Shown here piece by piece: positions 46,960 to 57,989 of a stretch of 64,000 nucleotides of DNA. Position 1 is the first letter of the stretch. Every line of letters begins with the position of its first letter. The stretch is from Symsagittifera roscoffensis (lineage: Eukaryota; Xenacoelomorpha; Acoela; Convolutidae). Made by a program: the position numbers and the translations under genes. The stretch lies in assembly GCF_963678635.1 (NCBI RefSeq), contig NC_087065.1, positions 16,600,572 through 16,664,571 of the forward strand, read 5' to 3'. The notes under the pieces were generated by a model, which did not search any database, was not told the DNA's origin, and saw nothing but the letters and a program-made list of their open reading frames with translations.

Positions 46960-47489
46960 GTTCCGACTGTCGATACGAAAGTAACGGAATATTTTTGCTC
47001 GGGGTGGGTTTTTTTTTTCTTCAGACAAATTCCGACTTTTTAACAAGCCAATTTTGACGGAATTTTTTTATATCATTCGAAAGGTATTGTTGTCCTGAGC
47101 TCAAATTTGAAAAAAAATTTCACCTGTAATCTTTTTTCGTTAAGTTATGGGGGTGTAAAGATTTCCATTCTGGCCAATTTGGGACAATTAACGCGCGATA
47201 TATTTTGCGCTATTATCGCGTAAGCTGAGAGTTATTACGTCTTAGAAATCGTTCCAAATTGGCTGAAAGAAGCTTATTTGCCATAAGTGATTTGTTACAA
47301 GGAGCGAAATTTATCCTTTTGTAATTTATATGGCGTGTGGTGGGTTGGTTTTCATAATAAATTTCAAATTTCCAAAAAAAAAATTTCATTTTGTTTTAGT
47401 TCCTTTAATTTTATCCTTTTATAACTGCTCCATTAGCCTTAAAAGGCAGTCGGAACATTCAGTGTTTCGCCCCGATACGAGCAGTCTTG
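46960..47489 (+). mobile_element. A element, unit 5
   Basis: GTCGGAAC intact; shares GTGTGGTGGGTTGG with unit 3; hairpin CAGTGTTTCGCCCCG. Confidence 0.65.
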
Positions 47490-47902
47490 TTTTATTTATT
47501 AGAACAACTTATTCAATAACTTAATTCAGATGTCAACTGATTATGATTAACTCCACAGTCAATGACTTAGGACTGGTATCAATTTCTTAACTTCAATGGC
47601 AAAACTAACTTGGTATGCCGTTCATCATAAGAATACTTAAGACACGTATTGGGTATATGACTTTAGCTTAAGGGAGAGTACTAGACCTGACGAATATTTG
47701 TCACACAGCTATGAGCTTTGTAGACAATGAATATTTAAGGTCAAAACTCAATTGCATTTTACACAAAAAGTTATGCTTTCAGAACAAATTTTCACCAAGA
47801 AAATTGCATATTCGGTTTGCTATCATATTTGCATTGTGCTAATGTAACAGAATGGTTTGTTGACGTAACCTGTTTTTCTCATCGAGCATTCATTTTGTTT
47901 TT

Positions 47903-48482
47903 CTTCCGACTTTCGTAACGAAAGTAACGAAATATTTGTGCTCGGGTGGGTTTTTTTTTCAGACAATTTTCGACTTTTTAAACTAGCAAATTTTGACGGA
48001 ACTTTTTCATATCATTCGAAAGATATTGATATTGTTTTCCTGAGCTTAAATTTGAAAAGATATTTTACCTGTAATCTTTTTTGTAAAGGTATGGGGGTTT
48101 AAAGATTGCCATTTTGGTCAATTTGGGACAAAATTAATTCGCGATATATTTCACGCTATCAACACCTAAGTGGAGATTTAATCTATCTAAGAAACCGTTC
48201 CAAATTGCTTGAACGCAGCTTAATTGCCATAATTGATTTGTTACTGAGAGCAACATCTATTACTTTGAACTTAATACGGTGTGGGGAAAATTATTTCACA
48301 AAAAATCTCATATGTTGAAAAAAATCATTTTACTTTTTAATTTTTAACTTTTTCATGTATTTAACTTTTTCGTGTTATTTTTTTTTAATTTTAATTTTTG
48401 GTTTTTTCATGTTATTACTGCTCCATAGACCTTAAAAGGCAGTCGGAACATTCAGGACTTTGCACTGATACGAGCAGTCTTG
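47903..48482 (+). mobile_element. B element, unit 5
   Basis: First base altered (CTTCCGAC). Otherwise close to unit 4. Confidence 0.65.
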
Positions 48483-49236
48483 TTTTTCTAACAACCATAT
48501 GTTTTGCATACAGCCTTCCTGGATTGAAGCAGATATTCCAAACTAACTTGACTTAACTTATTGCGATCGACCAAATCGCAGCTAGTTAGAACAAGGGGTC
48601 TTTCTGAATGTTTGCTAAGACTTTCCTATTCTTATTCAACAGACAAAGTTTCTTTCACTCGTAAATAGGTATATTATTTCAAATATAGAGGACACACATC
48701 AATTTTATATCAAGAGGCATTGGGGTATGGATTGATAGTTATCGAGATAGAGATTTGAGATTTTGGTTATTAGGATGGTTGGGGGTCTCAGTATGAGAGT
48801 GGTTGTGAGATTTGAGATTTTGAGAAAGTGATATTTGGTATATTTTCGCTTGGCTTATATACCGTAGATTTTGATATTTTCAACATTCCATCTGTTGGTT
48901 AAACCAATCAGAAAGAGACAACATAAGCTGTAATGTTTGCTTTTGGTGATATTTTATCAACCGAGCAAACACATAACTTCAAGCTAGCATATGGTATAAG
49001 TTTAAGAATTATGTTTCTGATTTCAAGTCAGAACATGTGGTAAAAGTTTAAGAATTGTGTTTCTGATTTTAATTCATAACATCCAACCATCTTATAGGGT
49101 GATTGTTAAACGGTGATACCCGTTGACAAAAAATTTATAATTATAATATAATTTACAAAACATCAAAAAATTTGTTTTAATAGAGTTTGCGTAAAGTTTT
49201 TATTCTGATTTTGAGAGTTTGTTTGTAAAGTGGCGG

Positions 49237-49348
49237 CTTGTAGTGTAGTCGGTTGAAGAATGGCTGCTTGTAGTGGGTTGAAGAATGCCTGCTTGTAGTC
49301 GGTTGAAGAATGGCTGCTTGTAGTCGGTTGAAGAATGGCTGCTTGTAG
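49237..49348 (+). repeat. 25-bp minisatellite, unit 5 (4 copies)
   Basis: One copy has GTGGGTTG in place of GTCGGTTG. Confidence 0.9.
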
Positions 49349-49765
49349 TGTATGTGCATGTAGAGTAGAGCAGTGGCGGCGACCAAATCACAGCTGGATA
49401 CTTTTGAGAAATATAACATCAAATACAATTTTTCAAATTTGGATTAGCGAATATACTTATCAGCAATACTGGCCTATAATTGTAGAAGCATACATATTTT
49501 GTAAAGTGGCGGCGGCAAAATCACAGTTGCATTGTAAAAAAAAAGGACGGAGGTTAATAGATAATCTTGAAACTAATAGTTTCCTTCCACCTGGGTTTTT
49601 AGGCTCAGATATTTATTGCTGAGATCCTTAATTTTTTCCCGGAGCGCTGTTATGGTTTTCTGCATTTGGTTGATGCGATTTAAATCATTTGTCGTTTAAC
49701 TCGTTTATTTCGAGGCTAAGTCTTTAATGTTTCAACTGCGGCTAAGCGAGCTCGAACACTTTTTT

Positions 49766-50295
49766 GTTCCGACTGTCGATACGAAAGTAACGGAATATTT
49801 GTGCTCGCGGTGGGTTTTTTTTCTTCAGACAAATTCCGACTTTTTAACAAGCCATTTTTGACGGAATTTTTTTATATCATTCGAAAGGTATTGTTGTCCT
49901 GAGCTCAAAATTGAAAAAAAATTTCACCTGTAATCTTTTTTCGTTAAGTTACGGGGGTGTAAAGATTGCCATTTTGGCCAATTTGGGTTAATTAACGCGC
50001 GATTAGTTTTGCGCTATTATCGCGTAAGCTGAGAGTTATTACGTCTTAGAAATCGTTCCAAATTGGCTGAAAGAAGCTTGTTTGCCATAAATGATTTGTT
50101 ACAAGGAGCGAAGTTTATCCTTTTGTAATTTATATGGCGTGTGCTGGGTTTGGTTTTCATAAAAAATTTCATATTTCAAAAAAAAAAAATTTCATTTTGT
50201 TTTAGTTCCTTTAGTTTTATACTTTTATAACTGCTCCATTAGCCTTAAAAGGCAGTAGGAACATTCAGTGTTTCGCCCCGATACGAGCAGTCTTG
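49766..50295 (+). mobile_element. A element, unit 6
   Basis: Carries the GTAGGAAC variant and GCTGGGTTTGG shared with unit 4, while the spacer after it matches unit 2. Confidence 0.65.
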
Positions 50296-50706
50296 TTTTA
50301 TTTATTAGAACAACTTATTCAATAACTTAATTCAGATGTCAACTGATTATGATTCACTCCACAGTCAATGATAGGACTGGTATCAATTTCATAACTTCAA
50401 TGGCAAAACTAACTTGGTATGCCGTTCATCATAAGAATACTTAAGACACGTATTGGGTATATGACTTTAGCTTAAGGGAGAGTACTAGACCTGACGAATA
50501 TTTGTCACACAGCTATGAGTTTTGTAGACAATGAATATTTAAGGTCCAAACTCAATTGCATTTTACACAAAAAGTTATGCTTTCAGAACAAATTTTCACC
50601 AAGAAAGTTGCATATTCGGTTTGCTTTCATATTTGCATTGTGCTAATGTAACAGGATGGTTTCTTGACGTAATCTGTTTTTCTCATCGAGCATTCATATT
50701 GTTTTT

Positions 50707-51285
50707 GTTCCAATTTTCGTAACGAAAGTAACGAAATATTTGTGCTCGGTGGGTTTTTTTTTCAGACAAATTTTGACTTTTTAAACCAGCCATTTTTGAC
50801 GGAACTTTTTCATATCATTCGAAAGATGTTGATATTGTTTTCCTGAGCTTAAATTTGAAAAGATTTTTTACCTGTAATCTTTTTTGTAAAGGTATGGGGG
50901 TTTAAAGATTGCCATTTTGGTCAATTTGGGACAAAATTAATTCGCGATATATTTCACGCTATCAACACCTAAGTGGAGATTTAATCTATCTAAGAAACCG
51001 TTCCAAATTGCTTCAACGCAGCTTAATTGCCATAATTGATTTGTTACTGAGAGCAACATCTATTACTTTGTACTTAATACGGTGTGGGGAAAATAATTTC
51101 ACAAAAAATCTCATATGTTGATAAAAAATCATTTTACCTTTTAATTTTTAACTTTTTCATGTATTTAAGTTTTTCGTGTTATTTTTTTAAGTTTTAATAT
51201 TTAGTTTTTTCTTGTTATTACTGCTCCATAGACCTTAAAAGGTAGTCGGAACCTTCAGGGCTTCGCACTGATACGAGCAGTCTTG
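50707..51285 (+). mobile_element. B element, unit 6
   Basis: The start is altered (GTTCCAATTTTCG). The body matches unit 2. End AGCAGTCTTG. Confidence 0.65.
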
Positions 51286-51992
51286 TTTTTCTAACAACCA
51301 TATATTTTGCATACAGCCTTCCTGGATTGAAGCAGATATTCCAAACTAACTTGACTTAACTTATTGCGATCGACCAAATCGCAGCTGGTTAGAACAAGGG
51401 GTCTTTCTGAATTTTGCTAAGACTTTCCTATATTTTTTCAACAGACAAAGTTTCTTTTACTCGTAAATAGGTATATTATTTCAAATATAGAGGACACACA
51501 TCAGTTTTATATCAAGAGGCATTGGGGTATGGATTGATAGTTATCGGGATAGAGATTTGAGATTTTGGTTATTACGGTGTTTGGGGGTCTCAGTATGAGA
51601 GTGGTTGTGAGATTTGAGATTTTGAGAAAGTGATATTTGGTATATTTTCGCTTGGCTTATATACCGTAGATTTTGATATTTTCAAAATTCCATCTGTTGG
51701 TTAAACCAATCAGAAAGAGACAGCATATGCTGTAATTTTTGCTTTTGGTGATATTTTATCAACCGAGCAAACACATAACTTCAAGCTAGCATATGGTATA
51801 AGTTTAAGAATTATGTTTCTGATTTCAAGTCAGAACATTTGTTAAAAGTTTAAGAATTGTGTTTCTGATTTTAATTCAGAACCAAAAAACGAAGGTCGGA
51901 ACAAAAAAACCAATTGTGACTAATTGAGTGCAAGTCTTGCATTAAAACTATTCACGTGCTCTTCATCTAGTTGTTCCAGACTACACTAGAAA

Positions 51993-53781
51993 ACGGCTCA
52001 TGATATTGTATCCCGAAAAACTTATATTTTTGCTCTAGTTTTATTCATAACTTTTTTTATGATTATTTTCGAAGAAAATATCATATTTCTCTATCCAGAA
52101 ATGTTCATCCGGATCTGTTGAACCATAAAATTCAATTGAACCATTCAATTCAATTGAACCATCAAGTTCAATTGAACCACTCAGCTCAATTGAACCATCC
52201 AGTTCAGTTGAACCATCCAATTCAAAAAGGTTTCCATGAATTGAAATTTGTCGGGAATACGGTTCGAGCCGTTTTGTATGTTTCAGCCGTATCACTGCAC
52301 AAACTTACTTACAAAATTAGTTACACCAGACTTGCGGTCAGTTTTTTGCAGGATCAACTTTCGCCAAATTCATTATCAAAAGACCTGTTTTTTTATTCAT
52401 GGAAGAGTCAATTGACAGAGCTGGAGCGAGATGTTATATCAACAAAATACGATGAGAGTCAAACTAAAGAGAAGGAAGCTTTGTTATTTGACTCGATTTT
52501 AATGAATATTGGAACATGGTATGATTTATTCAGGCAACGTCATTTTCAGTTTTATGAAGGACACTACAAAAAATGCGCTCAAAAAAGGAAGCTTCTGGAG
52601 GCAAAATATAGCATGAAAATATTTGAACTTCAAAAAGGAGAAACGTGTGAAAAAAGTGACAACTTACTTCATTTTCAAGACTGGGAAAAATGGAAAGGGG
52701 GGATTGGAAGCTCCCTCCATAGAATTGCCCAATGTATTGCAGTTGGCCTACAGAAAGGCTACCCTTGTTTTGTTGACGACAGTAGCTTCGCTTACAGCAG
52801 AAAACATTTTGCAGATTTCTTTGCAAATCAACTTCCTTGTAAGAAAGCGCTGACCAAAAACAAGCGAATTGATTTCAACTCGACATTGCCCTCGGATGAA
52901 TTTGCCAAGTTCTTTTTGCCAGCTGTTCCAGATGAAATCAAAAACGAACTGGAATTGTGCCATGAGGATGTTTCGGTTTGGTACACTGGGGTCATAATTT
53001 AGAATTTTTTCAAGTTCAACAACACAATGCCAATTTTTCTGTCGAGAGCCATATCTTAAAATGATTTTCACCAAAATGACGTTCCGCATGGCCTTATTGG
53101 AGTTCATATCCGAAGTACGGATAAATATCTCGAGGCTAGAATCATTGATCCGAATTATTACGTTAGTTTCTTACGAAGTTATTGCTTTTTCTCGCCTGCA
53201 ATTTGCTACAGTGTCAACGATGTATGGATAGCCATGGACAATTGGATGAACCTAGATACATTTCAAAGGGGACTTGAACTACAAAATATGTCGACGAACT
53301 GCCATCTAAAAGGATTCAGGAGTCTCAGAAAAAACGATATTCTTCCCAGTCTTTAGAGGACACTTTAACTGATCTTCGGATACTGGTGTTGTCAGAAGTT
53401 GCAATTGGCACTTTTTCATCCAATTTTGTGATGTTGGCTTATGAAATACGGAGCGTTTTGAACCCTTTCGTTTCTGATTTTACTTTTTCGCTAGATACTC
53501 AATAGAAATTATCCCCAACTGCTCGTCCGCCAATTTACAGATTAGCAAGTTGTGATTATGTTTTCCCCGAGCAATCAGAATCAACTCTCGCGCCCGGTCA
53601 ACAATGGAACAGAGAATTCAAAAAGAATCACCTTGCTGAATATCAGAATCCGGAGGTTGTAATATTACGAAATAAAAGTAAACGAACTGGTCTCGCTGAA
53701 GTGAACTTTCAACAAAAGAAGATAAAAATGACCTTCTATATTCCAGTTTACGCACTGTACAAATTGATCGCTTCAACCTAA
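51993..53781 (+). pseudogene. FUT8-like (GT23) fucosyltransferase pseudogene, upstream tandem copy
   Basis: Collinear with the intact copy at 54915-56705 over its whole length, but broken in several ways. The start ATG is ACG (51993). One T is missing from a T run near 52055, shifting the frame. TAG at 53000-53002 replaces CAG, TAA occurs at 53057-53059, 16 bases are missing near 53297, and TAG at 53503-53505 replaces TAC. An open stretch of 294 codons survives (52118-53002), still holding the GGIGSSLHRIAQ motif. The number of 18-bp repeats in the stem region is one higher than in the intact copy. Few differences elsewhere suggest a recent duplication. Confidence 0.85.
52120..52227 (+). repeat. 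18-bp tandem repeat in pseudogene stem region
   Basis: About six repeats of TTCAATTGAACCATCCAA type, each encoding a QLNHPV-like hexapeptide in the original frame. Confidence 0.85.
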
Positions 53782-54052
53782 ATGCGAACATTGTTCGTCA
53801 GGAGCAAGCTGATAATAATTGAAATTTGACCCTTTAGTGAAATCTAACCTACATAATCATTCATACTCATTTCTCATCTCCTGTTTTTGAGAAAACTCTC
53901 AACAGGGAACTTAATCAAAATTATCTTTTTGCGACTTGAAATTCTTGGAATCGATTGATATGTGTATTTTCGTATGTTTATTTTTAACAAAAATGTCAAA
54001 TATTCTGATCAAAGATAATATGTTTTTACGCATATTATGTTCTTTGATTGTG

Positions 54053-54058
54053 AATAAA
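54053..54058 (+). terminator. AATAAA after the pseudogene copy
   Basis: Same position relative to the stop as in the intact copy, within conserved GTGAATAAACATTG. Confidence 0.45.
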
Positions 54059-54518
54059 CATTGCTTTTATAATCTAGAAACTCTTATAAATTTTGTAATT
54101 AAGGCTAAAATTCCAAATCATCGCTCTACAAAATCTATTGCATGACATTAATCCCGTATGACTGCTCATAATTTTAAAAAGTTAGGATCATAAAAAAACT
54201 ATTCTATCTGGGCTAGCAAAAACTTCTCGGAAAGAAAGAATTTCTGAATCCACCATTTTCCATTACCAGGGCTTCAGTAAATGTGACAAAACTGTGTTAT
54301 AAGAAATTTTGTTCGGCTCGTTGCAATGTCGAGTAAAGTTTATAAATTTTGTTTCTAGAATAACTAACTAGCGCAATTTGAATATCACGTTTTTTGCCCA
54401 AATTTCATTCAAAATGCCCCGAGAAATTCGCTTTTTTGCATATTCACTTTGTATTTTAAAAGCATAAATGCAAAAGGATAATCACGTCATTTGGTATTAC
54501 ATAGGTGAAAAATGGATT

Positions 54519-54608
54519 GTTCCGACTTGTAAAAAAGGTATGGAATGTTTTTGTTCGGGGTAATTTTTGTTTTGATTTTCAAAGAAATTGACCGATTGTT
54601 TGTAGTCG
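54519..54608 (+). mobile_element. Truncated C element between the two FUT8-like copies
   Basis: Begins GTTCCGACTTG like the C elements of the downstream array, but is cut after TTGTAGTCG. There it joins sequence matching the last spacer of the 2.82-kb array. This junction marks the boundary of the gene duplication. Confidence 0.6.
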
Positions 54609-54800
54609 AGTCAGAAAGAGACAACATATGCTGAAAGAGACAACATATGCTGTAATGTTTGCGTTTGGTGATATTTTATCAACCGAGCAAACACATAACT
54701 TCAAGCTAGCATATGGTATAAGTTTAAGAATTATGTTTCTGATTACAAGTCAGAACATGTGGTAAAAGTTTAAGAATTGTGTTTCTGATTTTAATTCAGA
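54609..54800 (+). repeat. Array-1 spacer fragment upstream of the intact FUT8-like gene
   Basis: Matches 51705-51882 (CATATGCTGTAAT, CAAGCTAGCATATGG, TTCAAG-type CAGAACAT blocks). AAGAGACAACATATGCTG is itself doubled at 54612-54648. Being just upstream of the gene, it may include promoter sequence. Confidence 0.7.
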
Positions 54801-54914
54801 ACACAGAAAACGAAGGTCGGAACAAAAAAAATCAATTGTGACAAATTGAGTGCAAGTCTTGCACTAAAACCATTCACGTGCTCTTCATCTAGTTGTTCCA
54901 GACTACACTAGAAA

Positions 54915-56705
54915 ATGGCTGATGATATTGTATCTCGAAAAGCTTATATTTCCTTTGCTCTAGTTTTATTCATAACTTTTTTTTATGATTATTTTCGAAG
55001 AAAATATCATATTTCTCTATCCAGAAATGTTCTTCCGGATCTGTTGAACATTCCAGTTCAATTGAACCATCCAATTCAATTGAACCATCCAATTCAATTG
55101 AACGATCCAGTTCAGTTGAACCATCCAATTCAAAAAGGTTTCCATGAATTGAAATTTGTCGGGAATACGATTCGAGCCGTTTTGTATGTTTCAGCCGTAT
55201 CATTGCACAAACTTACTTACAAAATTAGTTACACCAGACTTGCGGTCAGTTTTTTGCAGGATCAACTTTCGCCAAATTCATTATCAAGAGACCTGTTTTT
55301 TAATTCATGGAAGAGTCAATTGACGGAGCTGGAGCGAGATGTTATATCAAGAAAATACGGTGAGAGTCAAACTAAAGAGAAAGAAGCTTTGTTATTTGAC
55401 TCGATTTTAATGAATATTGGAACATGGTATGATTTATTCAGGCAACGTCATTTTCAGTTTTATGAAGGACACTACAAAAAATGCGCTCAAAAAAGGAAGC
55501 TTCTGGAGGCAAAATATAGCATGAAAATATTTGAACTTCAAAAAGGAGAAACGTGTGAAAAAAGTGACAACTTACTTCATTTTCGAGACTGGGAAAAATG
55601 GAAAGGGGGGATTGGAAGCTCCCTTCATAGAATTGCCCAATGTATTGCAGTTGGCCTACAGAAAGGCAACCCTTGTTTTGTTGACGACAGTAGCTTCGCT
55701 TACAGCAGAAAACATTTTGCAGATTTCTTTGCAAATTCACTTCCTTGTAAGAAAGCGCTGACCAAAAACAAGCGAACTGATTTCATCTCGACAATGCCCT
55801 CGGATCAATTTGCCAAGTTCTATTTGCCAGCGGTTCCAGATGAAATCAAAAACGAACTGGAATTCTGCCATGAGGACGTTTCGGCTTGGTACACTGGGGT
55901 TATAATTCAGAATGTTTTTAAGTTCAACAACACAATGCCAAGTTTTCTGTCGAGAGCCATATCTAAAAATGATGTTCCGCAAAACGATGTTCCGCGTGGC
56001 CTTATTGCAGTTCATATCCGAAGTACGGATAAATATCTCGAGGCTAGAATCATTGATCCGAAAGATTACGTTAGTTTCTTGCGAAGTTATTGCTTATTTG
56101 CGCCTGCAATTTGCTACAGTGTCAACGATGTATGGATAGCCACGGACAATTGGATGAACCTAGATACATTTCAAAGGGGACTTGAACTACAAAATATGTC
56201 GACGAAATTTATGACATTCGCACTGCCATCTAAAAGGATTCAGGAGTCTCAGAAAAAACGATATTCTTCCGAGTCTTTAGAGGACACTTTAACTGATCTT
56301 CGGATACTGGTGTTGTCAGAAGTTGCAATTGGCACTTTTTCATCCAATTTTCTGATGTTGGCTTACGAAATACGGAGCGTTTTGAACCCTTTCGTTTCTG
56401 ATTTTACTTTTTCGCTCGATACTCAATACAAATTATCCCCAACTGCTCGTCCGCCAATCTACAGATTAGCAAGTTGTGATTATGTTTTCCCCGAGCAATC
56501 AGAATCAACTCTCGCGCCCGGTCAACAATGGAACAGAGAATTCAAAAAGAATCACCCTGCTGAATGTCAGAATCCGGAGGTTGTAATAATACGAAATAAA
56601 AGTAAACGAACTGGTCTCGCTGAAGTGAACTTTCAACGAAAGAAGAGAAAAATGACCTTCTATGTTCCAGTTTACGCACTGTACAAATTGATCGCTTCAA
56701 CCTAA
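54915..56705 (+). CDS. FUT8-like (GT23) fucosyltransferase, intact, intronless
   Basis: An open frame of 596 codons without introns. Residues 11-27 are a single membrane anchor after a short N-terminus, as in Golgi type II glycosyltransferases. Residues 47-73 are a stem of QLNHPI-type hexapeptide repeats. The catalytic part shows FUT8-family blocks in order: GGIGSSLHRIAQC (231-243), GLIAVHIRSTDKYLEA (362-377), VWIATDN (406-412), and DLRILVLSEVAIGTFSSN (461-478) followed by LAYEI. FUT8 adds alpha-1,6 fucose from GDP-fucose to the N-glycan core. Its HVRRTDK motif is HIRSTDK here, so the first Arg (needed for activity in FUT8) is kept and the second is Ser. The C-terminal 90 residues show no clear SH3 domain. 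The acceptor may therefore differ from core N-glycan. A retrocopy or Helentron-borne copy would explain the lack of introns. Confidence 0.75.
   Translation: MADDIVSRKAYISFALVLFITFFYDYFRRKYHISLSRNVLPDLLNIPVQLNHPIQLNHPIQLNDPVQLNHPIQKGFHELKFVGNTIRAVLYVSAVSLHKLTYKISYTRLAVSFLQDQLSPNSLSRDLFFNSWKSQLTELERDVISRKYGESQTKEKEALLFDSILMNIGTWYDLFRQRHFQFYEGHYKKCAQKRKLLEAKYSMKIFELQKGETCEKSDNLLHFRDWEKWKGGIGSSLHRIAQCIAVGLQKGNPCFVDDSSFAYSRKHFADFFANSLPCKKALTKNKRTDFISTMPSDQFAKFYLPAVPDEIKNELEFCHEDVSAWYTGVIIQNVFKFNNTMPSFLSRAISKNDVPQNDVPRGLIAVHIRSTDKYLEARIIDPKDYVSFLRSYCLFAPAICYSVNDVWIATDNWMNLDTFQRGLELQNMSTKFMTFALPSKRIQESQKKRYSSESLEDTLTDLRILVLSEVAIGTFSSNFLMLAYEIRSVLNPFVSDFTFSLDTQYKLSPTARPPIYRLASCDYVFPEQSESTLAPGQQWNREFKKNHPAECQNPEVVIIRNKSKRTGLAEVNFQRKKRKMTFYVPVYALYKLIAST
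55046..55132 (+). repeat. 18-bp tandem repeat in intact gene stem region
   Basis: About five repeats encoding QLNHPI/QLNDPV. The unit is a multiple of 3, so copy-number change keeps the frame. Confidence 0.85.
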
Positions 56706-56975
56706 ATGCGAACATTGTTCGTCAGGAGCAAGCTGATAATAATTGAAATTTGACCCTTTAGTGAAATCTAACCTACATAATCATTCATACTCATTTCTCA
56801 ACTCCTGTTTTTGAGAAAACTCTCAACCGGGAATTTAATCAAAATTATCTTTTTGCGACTTGAAATTCTTGGGATCAATTGATATATGTATTTTCCTATG
56901 TTATTTTTAACAAAAATTTCAAATAATCTGATCAAAGATACTATGTTTTTACGCATAATATGTTCTTTGATTGTG

Positions 56976-56981
56976 AATAAA
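56976..56981 (+). terminator. Candidate polyadenylation signal of FUT8-like gene
   Basis: AATAAA 271 bases after the stop, conserved in the pseudogene's flank. Confidence 0.5.
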
Positions 56982-57440
56982 CATTGCTTTTATAATCTAG
57001 AAACTCTTATAAACTTTTATAATTAAAGATAAAATTCCAAATCATCCCTCTACAAAATCTATTGCGTGACATTAATCCCGTATGACTGCTCCTAATTTTA
57101 AAAAGTTAGGATCATAAAAAACTATTCTATCTGTGCTAGCAAAAAATACTCGGAAAGAAAGCATTTCTGAATCCACCATTTTCCATTCCCAGGGCTTCAG
57201 TAACTGTGACAAAACGGTGTTAAAAGAAATTTTGTTCGGCTCATTTAATCTCGAGTAAAGTTATAAATTTTGTTTCTAGAATAACTAACTAGCGCAATTT
57301 GAAAATCACGTTTTTTGCCCGAATTTCATTCAAAAAGCCCCGAGAAATTTGCATTTTTGCATATTCACTTTGTATTTTAAAAGCATGAGTGCAAAATGAT
57401 AATCACGTCATTTTGGTGTTACATAGGTAAAAAATGGATT

Positions 57441-57989
57441 GTTCCGACTTGCAAAAAAAGTTAAGGAATGTCTTTGTTCGGGGTAATTTTTGTTTTGATT
57501 TTCGAAGAAATTGACCGATTGTTTGTAGTCGGGGTGGTTTTTTTCTCCAGATAAATTTCGACATCTTAACTAGCAAATTTTGACAAAATTTGTACTATGA
57601 TTCCAGAGATATTTTTATCTTGAGATCAAAATCAAAAAAAGATTTCACTTGCTATCTACTTTCGCAAAATTTAAAGGTTATCAATTAAACCACTTTGAGA
57701 TAATTAGCGCGATATATTTCGTTCCTATAAAGCGTGAGCTGGCGTGTTAGAGTTTGTTACAAATTAGACCGAAACTGGAGGCATGCTATTTAGTCTATTT
57801 AAAACTTTGATACATGCTAAAATTTGCATTTATTCATTTAATATCGTAAAGGGGTTAATTTTCTCAAAAATCTCAGAGGAAAGTTTTTTTTTTAAAAACT
57901 TCACAATTTTTTCAAAAGCGAACACTACTCCATAGAAATTAAAAGGTCGTCAGAACGTTCAGAGTTTTTCATTGATACGATCAGTCTTG
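57441..57989 (+). mobile_element. C element, unit 1
   Basis: A diverged member of the family: GTTCCGACTTGCAAAAAAAG start, GTCAGAAC in place of GTCGGAAC, no clear hairpin, end GATACGATCAGTCTTG. Confidence 0.6.

Larger units (their letters stand above)
35535..51882 (+). repeat. Tandem array of about 2.82-kb units, nearly six copies
   Basis: Unit starts (first base of the A element) are 35590, 38416, 41241, 44060, 46960 and 49766, giving periods 2826, 2825, 2819, 2900 and 2806. Each unit is A element (about 530), spacer (about 415), B element (about 578), then a spacer of about 1,300 with a 25-bp minisatellite and two GTGGCGGCGGCCAAATCACA blocks. The sixth unit stops where the fucosyltransferase pseudogene region begins. 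Frames of 63-97 codons recurring in every unit are by-products of the repeats. Confidence 0.9.

Noticed and set aside
37777-49428. Recurring minus-strand frames rich in KQPFFNRLQ repeats
   Set aside because: They cross a 25-bp minisatellite that rotates the frame at each copy; two overlapping frames look equally repetitive.
36713-51121. 70-codon frame beginning MPFWSIWDK repeated in five array units
   Set aside because: Lies within the B element; its ATG is lost in unit 1 and no known family is recognised. Conservation follows from recent array duplication.
52041-52295. Minus-strand frame with ELDGSIELDGS repeats
   Set aside because: Antisense shadow of the 18-bp stem repeat in the FUT8-like pseudogene; the same occurs at 54970-55203 opposite the intact gene.
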